A DNA stretch of 6,034 nucleotides from positions 1 to 6,034 of the forward strand of contig DSAU01000058.1 of assembly GCA_011046315.1 (NCBI GenBank), in the 5' to 3' direction. This document shows positions 1 to 5,752 of the stretch, in pieces. A program made the translations under genes and the position numbers. Within the stretch, counting starts at the first letter, position 1. Every line of letters starts with the position of its first letter. The notes below the pieces were generated by a model. The model was given only the letters and a program-made list of their open reading frames with translations, was not told where the DNA came from and ran no database searches. The stretch comes from a bacterium (GTDB lineage Bacteria; Zhuqueibacterota; Zhuqueibacteria; Thermofontimicrobiales; Thermofontimicrobiaceae).

Positions 1-11
1 GGTGATTACCT

Positions 12-61
12 CAAAAAAAAATACAACCTGAAATTGCTTTTTGCTTACCCAGGTTGTATTT
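12..61 (-). terminator. Intrinsic terminator of the initiator tRNA unit
   Basis: A perfect 12-bp inverted repeat (AAATACAACCTG at 19-30, its complement at 50-61) encloses a 19-base loop. Read on the minus strand, the hairpin begins three bases after the encoded CCA end of the tRNA and is followed at once by a run of eight or more T residues (positions 20 down to 13). This is the classic Rho-independent layout. The loop is longer than usual and the stem is not GC-rich, but the perfect stem, the U-tract and the position directly behind the tRNA make the call strong. It would release the tRNA precursor with a short 3' trailer. Confidence 0.88.
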
Positions 62-63
62 GT

Positions 64-138
64 TGGTAGCGGGGGAAGGATTCGAACCTCCGGCCTTTGG
101 GTTATGAGCCCAACGAGCTACCACTGCTCCACCCCGCG
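64..138 (-). tRNA. Initiator tRNA-fMet (anticodon CAT), CCA encoded
   Basis: The minus strand folds into a full cloverleaf of 75 bases including an encoded CCA (64-66). The acceptor is CGCGGGG/CCCCGCU, the D arm GAGC-AGTGGTA-GCTC, the anticodon arm TTGGG-CTCATAA-CCCAA, the variable loop AGGCC and the T arm GGAGG-TTCGAAT-CCTTC. Anticodon CAT lies at 104-106. Three marks identify an initiator, not an elongator Met or Ile2 tRNA: three consecutive G-C pairs at the bottom of the anticodon stem (GGG/CCC), the A11-U24 pair in the D stem, and no Watson-Crick pair at 1-72. Here that mismatch is C1-U72, not the familiar C1-A72. The lack of pairing at 1-72 is what allows formylation by methionyl-tRNA formyltransferase and protects fMet-tRNA from peptidyl-tRNA hydrolase. 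The gene stands alone between its own promoter and terminator. Confidence 0.96.
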
Positions 139-148
139 ACATTGAACA

Positions 149-179
149 CAAATATAATGGATTTATTACCAAAAGTCAA
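149..179 (-). promoter_or_regulatory. Promoter of the initiator tRNA
   Basis: On the minus strand a -35 element TTGACT (179-174) is separated by exactly 17 bases from a -10 element TATATT (156-151), giving 5/6 and 5/6 matches to the general sigma-70 consensus. The -10 is continued by TG, so 156-149 also reads TATATTTG, an exact match to the Bacteroidota -7 motif TAnnTTTG. The expected transcription start falls around 143-146, only a few bases before the mature tRNA end at 138, which suits a stable RNA with a very short leader. The promoter sits in the 75-base gap after the thioesterase stop codon. Confidence 0.75.
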
Positions 180-213
180 GTCTTTTTTAAATTCGTTTGA
201 ACAAGAATTTTGA

Positions 214-687
214 TCAATCGTATACTCGCCAAAAAGGTTTTTCCGGTTCCCATCGCGAGGAGATTTCTTCGGGTGGCCGGATGACCAGCGCTTCGCATTC
301 GGCGGTAACGGTTCCATCAGCCAATGAAATATTCGCCGCGACTTTCATTTTGTTATTACCGCGTTTAATGATCCAGCCGGCAACGTGTAACGGTTCGTTG
401 GTCGGTGTCAAATGGCGATACGCCACTTCAAGCTTTAAAGTGACAAAAAGCTCCTCAAAATTACCATCGAGCATAACTGCCCTGCCCGCGGTTTCGTCCA
501 AAATTGCCGCCACAATACCGCCGTGGGCAATGCCGGGGTAGCCGTTGAAGTGTTCCGGGATAATGACTTCGGCTTGGACCTGATTTTTTTGCGGGTTGTT
601 AAACCACTCCATTTTCAGGCCAAAATCGTTTTGTTTGCCGCAGAGAAAGCATGAGCGCGAAGCCGGTTGTTTGATTAAGTTTGTCAA
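214..687 (-). CDS. PaaI-family hotdog-fold thioesterase
   Basis: This 157-residue protein has the length and motifs of a single-domain hotdog thioesterase of the PaaI/4HBT type, which hydrolyses acyl-CoA or related thioesters in the cytoplasm, usually as a dimer or tetramer. The hallmark is GIAHGGIVAAILDET at residues 53-67. The HGG at 55-57 lies at the N-end of the long hotdog helix, and D64/E65 lie where the family's catalytic acid is found. An N-terminal Cys-x2-Cys stretch (C13, C16, then GKQNDFGL) matches the 'C-x-x-CG-x-x-N-x-x-GL' opening common in this subfamily. The start is TTG at 685-687: an AAAGGA Shine-Dalgarno sits seven bases upstream, and the next ATG (residue 26) would remove the Cys motif. 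The gap to the phosphodiesterase gene upstream is 122 bases, so co-transcription is possible but not indicated. The natural substrate cannot be told from sequence; no paa or fatty-acid genes are adjacent. Confidence 0.88.
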   Translation of the reverse strand: MTNLIKQPASRSCFLCGKQNDFGLKMEWFNNPQKNQVQAEVIIPEHFNGYPGIAHGGIVAAILDETAGRAVMLDGNFEELFVTLKLEVAYRHLTPTNEPLHVAGWIIKRGNNKMKVAANISLADGTVTAECEALVIRPPEEISSRWEPEKPFWRVYD

Positions 688-809
688 AGAAGATTCCTTT
701 CGATTTTTCTGTGATCATCTGATTCATAAACGCGCCACAAAAAAATATTGCAGTCAGCATTCGATTGGTTAGGCACATTCAGAACCATTTGAAGATCATT
801 ACAAGACTT
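688..809. other. Intergenic gap between phosphodiesterase and thioesterase genes
   Basis: This 122-base spacer contains the thioesterase Shine-Dalgarno (AAAGGA on the minus strand, about 695-700) and a T-rich tract. No convincing promoter pair, stable hairpin with U-tract or small ORF was found, so it remains open whether the thioesterase has its own promoter or is read through from the phosphodiesterase gene. Confidence 0.5.
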
Positions 810-2054
810 CTACTGTTTCAGAATAAAGCCGATGCGCGCCAACTTGCCATCGATATTTTGCCGTGGGATTATGTTAAATATTGCACATATTAAGGGATAA
901 ATATCGATGTTCAAAAGTGTACCGGTCCGGTATCCGTTTTTGAATGCAGGTCCCAGCGCATAAAAAATGCCGTGCATGTCCAAATGATGATTATCGTAGC
1001 CGTGGTTGCCTTTTGTCAAAAAGCGATAATTTAAATTTGATGAAATACCACGAACCAGACTCCAGCCCGGGTCTGCGATTAAAACAAGAGGAGAAATATA
1101 AGGATGCGCAGAAAAATGATAATATTCCGGAACCTGCTCTCGAAGATAAACGCGAAAATGTTTTTGCTGCCGCTGCAATATTTGATAAATCGCATCGATC
1201 TCGTCTTCCCCACAGTTGAGCATCATTACTGGTCCATCGCCCTGTGTTTTGAATTTGAAATCCGAAATTAGCCGGTCAATGTTGATCAAACGTTGGTCGC
1301 TGACTTCTGACATTCCATGATCTGAAACCACGATGACATTAGTTTGATGTTCAATTCCGATTTGTTTTAGCCCATCAAATAACTTTCCCAAAATATTATC
1401 TAATCGTCGGATGGCTTGATCTGTTTCCGGAGAATTGGGTCCGTGTCGGTGACCATAAGTGTCGGTCGCATCAAAATAAAGCGTCACAAAGTGTGGACGT
1501 CTTGCTGCTGGCAGTGAAAGCCATTTTAATACGGTCTCGATCCTTTCAGGATAAGGCCGGTCATGATCGTAAAATTCAAAAAATGTGGGTCGGCGATAAT
1601 CGAGCTTCAGTTCGGACCCAGGCCAAAAATAACTGCCGGTTTTGATTCCCTGTCGTTCTGCAGTCTCCCAAAAGGCTTCTCCCCAATACCATTGTGCGTT
1701 CCGAATCGATTCAACATCACCTACTTTATAGCGTTTTTGCTGAAACTTGTCAAAAAAATCATTGAAAATAATTCCATGGTTCACCGGATAAAGACCGGTA
1801 ATAATGGAATAGTGATTGGGAAATGTTTTAGTCGGAAAGACCGGCTTCAGCGAAAGCGCGCTTACACCGTTTTGCGCCATCAATTCCAGGTTTGGCGTTA
1901 AACCCCGTTGCGGGTAATCCCAGCGAAATCCGTCAAATGAAATCAGGATGACATAGGGAATATCATTTGTTTTAACCCTACCAAAGTTTGCTGACACTGA
2001 CAGCAGAATGAAAATAAATATGATGAAAACAACCGGTTTTCTTTTGTAGATCAT
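810..2054 (-). CDS. Exported nucleotide pyrophosphatase/phosphodiesterase (NPP, alkaline phosphatase superfamily)
   Basis: From the ATG at 2052-2054 the protein is 414 residues; an in-frame TTG at 2061-2063 would add three. It opens with a Sec signal peptide (MIYKRK, then a hydrophobic run to about residue 22, probable cleavage after SVSA) and lacks a lipobox cysteine, so it is likely periplasmic or secreted. All metal-binding and catalytic residues of the NPP family can be placed: D41 in SFDGFR, nucleophile T77 in KTFPNHY, D198 and H202 in DATDTYGHRHGP, D245-H246 in VVSDHGM, and H351 in GNHGYDN. NPP enzymes use two zinc ions and a threonine nucleophile to cleave pyrophosphate or phosphodiester bonds of nucleotides, and some members act on phospholipid head groups. 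Substrate class is not predictable here. Neither start has a strong Shine-Dalgarno; ATG is preferred because it gives a compact signal peptide. No operon partner is evident: the receptor upstream ends in a terminator. Confidence 0.92.
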   Translation of the reverse strand: MIYKRKPVVFIIFIFILLSVSANFGRVKTNDIPYVILISFDGFRWDYPQRGLTPNLELMAQNGVSALSLKPVFPTKTFPNHYSIITGLYPVNHGIIFNDFFDKFQQKRYKVGDVESIRNAQWYWGEAFWETAERQGIKTGSYFWPGSELKLDYRRPTFFEFYDHDRPYPERIETVLKWLSLPAARRPHFVTLYFDATDTYGHRHGPNSPETDQAIRRLDNILGKLFDGLKQIGIEHQTNVIVVSDHGMSEVSDQRLINIDRLISDFKFKTQGDGPVMMLNCGEDEIDAIYQILQRQQKHFRVYLREQVPEYYHFSAHPYISPLVLIADPGWSLVRGISSNLNYRFLTKGNHGYDNHHLDMHGIFYALGPAFKNGYRTGTLLNIDIYPLICAIFNIIPRQNIDGKLARIGFILKQ

Positions 2055-2091
2055 TAAAATCAACTTTTTTGGTTATTGCATTTAGGGTGAA

Positions 2092-2117
2092 CTATTATTG
2101 TATCCTCTCAATAATAG
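2092..2117. repeat. 26-base palindrome upstream of the phosphodiesterase gene
   Basis: CTATTATTG at 2092-2100 and its exact complement CAATAATAG at 2109-2117 flank an 8-base spacer. The palindrome is AT-rich and ends 37 bases before the ATG (28 before the alternative TTG). This is the position of a 5'-leader hairpin or of an operator for a dimeric regulator. Without a clear -35/-10 pair nearby I cannot say which, and chance symmetry in AT-rich DNA is not excluded. Confidence 0.45.
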
Positions 2118-2124
2118 ATGGTAA

Positions 2125-2223
2125 TGTCATTGCGAGCGGAACGGAGTGGAGCGAAGCAATCTCTTAAATATATGAAAATATTAATGAGATTGCTCCTCCG
2201 CCAACTGGCGGATCGCAATGACA
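2125..2223. repeat. MITE-like palindromic dispersed repeat (GTCATTGCGAG / GAAGCAATCTC type)
   Basis: The element is bounded by a perfect 11-bp terminal inverted repeat (TGTCATTGCGA at 2125-2135, complement at 2213-2223). A second perfect 9-bp inverted pair is nested inside (AGCAATCTC at 2155-2163, complement at 2186-2194). The right arm also carries its own small hairpin, TCCGCC-AACT-GGCGGA (2197-2212). The left arm contains the AGCGAAGCAATCTC string. From memory, this kind of sequence is a short non-coding repeat scattered through intergenic regions of many unrelated bacteria. No ORF is inside and no obvious target-site duplication flanks it. Its mobility mechanism is not visible here. It sits directly upstream of the palindrome ahead of the phosphodiesterase gene, so transcripts crossing it would form a long stem. 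Confidence 0.8.
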
Positions 2224-2266
2224 GCATTCTATGAAATTCTTACCCGTAATGAGTATAGAAGTAAGA

Positions 2267-2286
2267 TAATGACTATAAAGTCATTA
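2267..2286. repeat. Short inverted repeat, possible decayed repeat edge
   Basis: TAATGACT (2267-2274) and AGTCATTA (2279-2286) form an 8-bp hairpin with a 4-base loop. The right side continues as GTCATT-ACT-GCGAG (2280-2293), which is the outer motif of the nearby 2125-2223 element with three extra bases. It may be a fragment of the same repeat family or coincidence. Confidence 0.3.
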
Positions 2287-2311
2287 CTGCGAGAAACTAT
2301 CGTCAGGATAA

Positions 2312-2344
2312 AGAAAAGCCCTCCTTAATGGGGAGGGCTTTTCT
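2312..2344 (-). terminator. Intrinsic terminator of the TonB-dependent receptor gene
   Basis: A perfect 13-bp inverted repeat (AGAAAAGCCCTCC at 2312-2324, complement at 2332-2344) has a 7-base loop. It begins 18 bases past the receptor's TAA. On the minus strand the GC core AGCCCTCC/GGAGGGCT is followed by TTTTCTTT, as expected of a Rho-independent terminator. The AAAA/TTTT symmetry would let it work on either strand, but only the minus strand has a gene running into it. It separates the receptor from the phosphodiesterase gene. Confidence 0.9.
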
Positions 2345-2362
2345 ATCCTTTAAAAACAACTG

Positions 2363-5053
2363 TTAATAATTCAATTGCAATCCAATATTGAAAGTTCTTG
2401 GCAAGCCAAGAAATACTTCAGCAGCATCTGCCTGATGTGGATTGGCGATTTTTCCATCAACAAGATAGGCATTATAACGGCTGTTATCCACTGCGTCCTG
2501 GACGTAGATTGCATCCAGCAAATTGAACACATGAGCGAATAATTGCAATTTGATCCCGCTCAAATTAAAAGGCAGGGTGTAAGCCGCATGGAAATCCATA
2601 ACCGTATAAGGCGGAGTTTTCCAGCTCTGTGCCCTGTCAGTGGCGTCAGCTCTGGTTACCGGATCATAATCGGCGTAGTGGTCGCGATAATGTCTGACAA
2701 CCAATTGTCCAAAAGCTCCTGGTATCGGATACACCGAAGCTGCGAGAGCCAGTTGAGTCTGTGGAGCATCACCGACTTTGATGTCTTCGATGTAGAGGTT
2801 GTACTGATATTCAGGGCTATCCGGGGTAGAATAATCCTGATAGCGGGCATTAACATCGTCAAGATGCTTCCAGTTGCCGATGCTGGCAGCCATATCTAAT
2901 CGGAACAGCGACATCGGTTGATAAGCAGCCTCAAATTCAACTCCCTGATGTAACGCATTTAAACCTGAAAGGAATACAAGCGCTTCACTACCATCAAGCG
3001 CGGTAACGCCTCTGGTGACAGCTCTGTCCTTCCAGGTGGTATGGTAAACGTTTAGTTTGGTGGTCAGTTTATTTTCGAGACCGATCCAGTTCAAACCGGC
3101 TTCGAAAGAGATGAATTGTTCATTTTTCGGATCATCAGCAATAGTCATGGTATAGTCGCTGATTACATTGTCGAAAATCGGAACTTTGGAAACATAACCT
3201 ACATTAGCAAAGGCATTCAAGGCTGTAGTAAAGCGATAGCTTGCTCCACCTTTTACCTGAAAACCACCAATCGGATCAGCTTCCAGCACGGCTTCGTTGC
3301 CGTCGGCGCCTTTTTTGAAGTGGTTGGTATGTTTGTACTTGATTATTGAATACCCGGCCATACCATAGGCAGTGATTTGAGCGGTGCTGTATTCAACCTG
3401 ACCGAAGCCGCCATACCAGTCAACATCATTGGTGAAATCATAGTCGAACTTATCGCCCAGCTTGAGCCGCTTGCCTTCTTCCGGCCAGAATTGGGAGCTT
3501 TTGCTGAGGAAGTATTCTCCGCCCAACAGGTCGCGCACTTCGCGCCAATGGAAAATTCGCGCGGTTCGCCAGTCGACACCAAAGGTAGTTTTCATATTAT
3601 CGGATAGTTTGTAATTGGCCTTGGAAATGGCGCCGATAGTCCATTGTTCATTAACGCTGTTGCGCAAAATGCCAAAAGCGCCGGTTTCACTGCCCTGGTT
3701 GCGAGCGATGGTGGCGTCCCAATCCACTCTTCGGCTTGGCAATGAGTAATCCCAGCGCATGCTGCCATAGGTACCGGTACCACCGCCTTTGCCGCCAGAG
3801 TAGTAGAGCACTGTGTAAACGCTGAGATCATCGCTTAATTTGGTGTACCAGTTCAGGTTAACTATTGGTTTATGGTAGTAGTTTTCCCGTTCGTTGATAA
3901 AATTGGGATCGTAACGATCGTGTTCTTTGCCGCGCCAGTATTGTTTTCCTTTGTAGGAGGGATCGACGTTGTTCCAGGTTTGGTTGTACTTTCTGTCGAC
4001 CTCAGAAAAGGTGTTCAGTGCAGCATTGTCGTATTCGTCCATGTCTTTGGCAAGATCGGCGTTGTAAACACCGAGGTTTTGCTTGTACGAATTTTGTCCA
4101 TGCCGCTGAGGCGCGCCAATCGCATAGAGCTCAATTCGATTGTTTGGATTGATATTGTAACTTGCGCCGAAATAGTAAGCCCAGGCATCGGTCCAGGTGG
4201 CATCGATCAGCCCGTCGCCGGTTTTACGAACCACTAATCCGTTAAAGGAAAGTTTTTCGTTAATCAATCCACTGTTGGCGGTTACTGTGGTTTTCAGGAA
4301 ACCATCGTTGCCAACCTCCTGGCGCAAACCAAAGCCTGTTTCCAATTGTGTCGGATCGGTGATGATGTTCATGGTGCCACCGATGGATGGCGTTGCCAGG
4401 TTCACCGCGCTCAATCCTCGCTGAACCTGAATCGAGGAAGTCGCATCGGCGACGCCGTCCCAGTTGGACCAATAGACCCAGCCGTTTTCCATATCATTGA
4501 CCGGCACACCGTTGATCATAATCGCGACGTTGCGTTGATTAAATCCGCGAACATTAACCCGCGCATCACCGGCGCCGCCGCCTTGCATGGTTGCATAGAC
4601 GCTGGGAGTGGTATTGAGGATAAGTGGAATATCCTGGGATCCCAATCGCTGCACCATTTCCAATTTTTCAACATTGGTAAAAGCAACCGGTGTTTCACGT
4701 TCCTTGGCGCGGTCGGCAATGATTCCGATAGCCTCGCCGTAGATCACGTCTTCTTCCAATACGAAATCAACGGTCACTTCCTGTCCAGCGAGAACCTGGA
4801 CCTCTTTTTCCTGCATTTTGTGTCCGATAAAAGTCGCTCGCAGTGTGTAGCTGCCCGGCGGAACTTTTACGATTTTGTAGACGCCATTAAGCCCTGAAGC
4901 TGCCCCGAGGGCGGTGCCTTTGATCAGGACATTTGCACCCACCAACGCTTCACCGCTCGACGCATCGGTAACTTTTCCGGTTACAGCGCCTCTTTGAGCA
5001 AACAGCGCCAACGGCAGCAACACGATGAGAAGAATGGAGAGTAGTTTTTTCAT
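2363..5053 (-). CDS. TonB-dependent outer-membrane receptor with carboxypeptidase-D-like regulatory domain
   Basis: This is a complete 896-residue receptor. A Sec signal peptide spans residues 1-19 (MKKLLSILL, cleavage likely before Q20). A carboxypeptidase-regulatory-like beta domain covers about 23-100 (GAVTGKVTD...GEALVGANVLIKGT...PPGSYTLRATFIGH). A linker at about 100-118 may hold the TonB box. The plug domain runs about 120-235 and includes VNVRGFNQRNVAIMINGVPVND (167-188) and PSIGGTMNIIT (222-232). The rest is a 22-strand-type barrel rich in aromatic/Gly alternation, with a late FNLLD-x-x-Y motif and a terminal tyrosine (QLNY), as BAM substrates have. It would import a ligand into the periplasm using TonB-ExbBD energy. 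No SusD partner or siderophore gene is adjacent, and 896 residues is shorter than typical SusC, so the ligand is unknown. The start is fixed by AGGAGG (5064-5059) five bases before the ATG. The long upstream region holds a possible Pho-box-like promoter, and a terminator follows. Confidence 0.93.
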   Translation of the reverse strand: MKKLLSILLIVLLPLALFAQRGAVTGKVTDASSGEALVGANVLIKGTALGAASGLNGVYKIVKVPPGSYTLRATFIGHKMQEKEVQVLAGQEVTVDFVLEEDVIYGEAIGIIADRAKERETPVAFTNVEKLEMVQRLGSQDIPLILNTTPSVYATMQGGGAGDARVNVRGFNQRNVAIMINGVPVNDMENGWVYWSNWDGVADATSSIQVQRGLSAVNLATPSIGGTMNIITDPTQLETGFGLRQEVGNDGFLKTTVTANSGLINEKLSFNGLVVRKTGDGLIDATWTDAWAYYFGASYNINPNNRIELYAIGAPQRHGQNSYKQNLGVYNADLAKDMDEYDNAALNTFSEVDRKYNQTWNNVDPSYKGKQYWRGKEHDRYDPNFINERENYYHKPIVNLNWYTKLSDDLSVYTVLYYSGGKGGGTGTYGSMRWDYSLPSRRVDWDATIARNQGSETGAFGILRNSVNEQWTIGAISKANYKLSDNMKTTFGVDWRTARIFHWREVRDLLGGEYFLSKSSQFWPEEGKRLKLGDKFDYDFTNDVDWYGGFGQVEYSTAQITAYGMAGYSIIKYKHTNHFKKGADGNEAVLEADPIGGFQVKGGASYRFTTALNAFANVGYVSKVPIFDNVISDYTMTIADDPKNEQFISFEAGLNWIGLENKLTTKLNVYHTTWKDRAVTRGVTALDGSEALVFLSGLNALHQGVEFEAAYQPMSLFRLDMAASIGNWKHLDDVNARYQDYSTPDSPEYQYNLYIEDIKVGDAPQTQLALAASVYPIPGAFGQLVVRHYRDHYADYDPVTRADATDRAQSWKTPPYTVMDFHAAYTLPFNLSGIKLQLFAHVFNLLDAIYVQDAVDNSRYNAYLVDGKIANPHQADAAEVFLGLPRTFNIGLQLNY

Positions 5054-5058
5054 AATTT

Positions 5059-5064
5059 CCTCCT
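5059..5064 (-). promoter_or_regulatory. Shine-Dalgarno of the TonB-dependent receptor
   Basis: A perfect AGGAGG on the minus strand lies five bases from the ATG. Such a strong anti-SD match is notable because classical Bacteroidota genes usually lack it; it argues that the host uses conventional SD-led initiation. Confidence 0.85.
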
Positions 5065-5196
5065 GATGATTAAAATGTTATGAATTATTAGATATAGCTC
5101 GAACTTTTGACCGACAATTTTTTTAAGCTATCGACCCCCTTTCATAATAAATAGTAGGCATCTGCAAAATAAAAAAAATTTTCATATTTTGTTGTC

Positions 5197-5216
5197 ATGC
5201 CTGCGGATGCAGGCAT
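5197..5216. repeat. Small dispersed-type hairpin (GTCATGCCTGC-GGAT-GCAGGCAT)
   Basis: ATGCCTGC (5197-5204) and GCAGGCAT (5209-5216) make a perfect 8-bp stem with a GGAT loop, preceded by GTC and followed by CT. The layout GTCAT...stem...ATCT resembles the GTCATTCCCGCGAAAGCGGGAATCT-type intergenic repeat known from many bacteria. It is GC-rich in an otherwise AT-rich leader and would form a stem in the receptor's 5' untranslated RNA if transcription starts upstream. The right-arm string AGGCATCT also occurs at 5156-5163. Confidence 0.6.
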
Positions 5217-5364
5217 CTCCTAAGTTCATTATTAATATGAAAGAGACCCCTGTATTTGCTGGAGTATTGATTAATAATAATCCCATTTTGCAGAACCATA
5301 AATAAATGTTTACTGTTAGTTGAATTTATTGAAAGCATCTTTGATTTTTGCTCAAGCAACGGCC

Positions 5365-5396
5365 AATATACAATGTCGATGTTACAAAAATGTTAC
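5365..5396 (-). promoter_or_regulatory. Candidate Pho-box-like activated promoter upstream of the receptor
   Basis: On the minus strand two identical 7-mers GTAACAT (5396-5390 and 5385-5379) are separated by TTTT. That is the 7-4-7 direct-repeat geometry (11-base period) of PhoB binding sites. Each half agrees with the E. coli half-site CTGTCAT at four of seven positions (T2, C5, A6, T7). Eight bases further comes TATATT (5370-5365), a good -10 and the same hexamer as in the tRNA promoter; in E. coli Pho promoters this gap is about ten bases. No -35 match is present, as expected for an activator-dependent promoter. It would give the receptor mRNA a leader of roughly 300 bases. Which regulator binds is inference; another direct-repeat-binding response regulator, or chance in AT-rich DNA, remains possible. 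Confidence 0.35.
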
Positions 5397-5752
5397 GAAC
5401 TGTCGAAAAGTATATCATTTGTTAGCATAAAGTGCCTAATTGTAAGATGTTTTTCTTTGTGACAGAAAAGACTTGGCAATTCAAATAATCTTGAATTTGC
5501 ATGTTTTAAAGGCAGGTTGTATGAAAGCTCAGTTATCATAAAATAGTAATTTATACTCCAATAGAAGAACCCAGTTAAAAGATAACTTGAATCTGAACGA
5601 TGAGTCTTCTGTATTATTGAAAAAAAAGTAACAATTTTATTGGAATAAGTCAAGGAAAAAATTTGATTTTTTAAAATAATTGTAACTATTGTTCCATCAG
5701 CAGAAAAAGGCTTAATATCAAATAAATAAAGCGATTACCGTGGGATGGTTAA
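5397..5752. other. AT-rich intergenic region without recognisable gene
   Basis: This stretch between the aminotransferase stop and the Pho-like repeats is visibly AT-rich and has no ORF with a ribosome-binding site or plausible protein composition. It contains an imperfect hairpin at 5477-5500 (AATTCAA/TTGAATT arms at 5478-5484 and 5491-5497, with GC closing pairs after a one-base bulge). On the minus strand it is followed by CAAGTCTTTT, so it might be a weak terminator, but it is about 255 bases past the aminotransferase stop. No strong terminator was found directly behind that gene. Confidence 0.5.

Noticed and set aside
181..213. Terminator directly after the thioesterase
   Set aside because: AAATTC/GAATTT arms exist at 189-194 and 205-210, but the stem is only six AT-rich pairs and is followed on the minus strand by A residues, not a U-tract.
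102..317. 71-codon minus-strand open frame
   Set aside because: It runs through the end of the thioesterase in another frame and into the initiator tRNA gene, so it is not a protein gene.
197..541. 114-codon plus-strand open frame
   Set aside because: It is antisense to the thioesterase, which has a strong HGG motif and Shine-Dalgarno; the frame is a shadow.
791..810. Terminator hairpin directly after the phosphodiesterase stop
   Set aside because: The GAAG/CTTC symmetry at the ends extends only about four pairs and no T-run follows on the minus strand.
4346..4897. 183-codon plus-strand open frame
   Set aside because: It lies wholly antisense to the plug and N-terminal domains of the TonB-dependent receptor, whose motifs are unambiguous; the antisense product resembles no family.
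2363..5053. SusC-type glycan receptor
   Set aside because: The N-terminal regulatory domain is shared, but the protein is shorter than usual SusC and the next gene downstream is a phosphodiesterase, not a SusD lipoprotein.
5054..5360. Cobalamin riboswitch ahead of the TonB-dependent receptor
   Set aside because: I looked for the conserved B12-box motif (GCCACTG) on the minus strand and did not find it, and no other riboswitch core was recognisable by eye.
5393..5653. 86-codon minus-strand open frame in the AT-rich intergenic region
   Set aside because: It starts at TTG with no Shine-Dalgarno, has a composition typical of translated AT-rich DNA (Phe, Tyr, Ser, Leu, Asn), shows no motif or signal peptide, and overlaps the direct-repeat promoter candidate.
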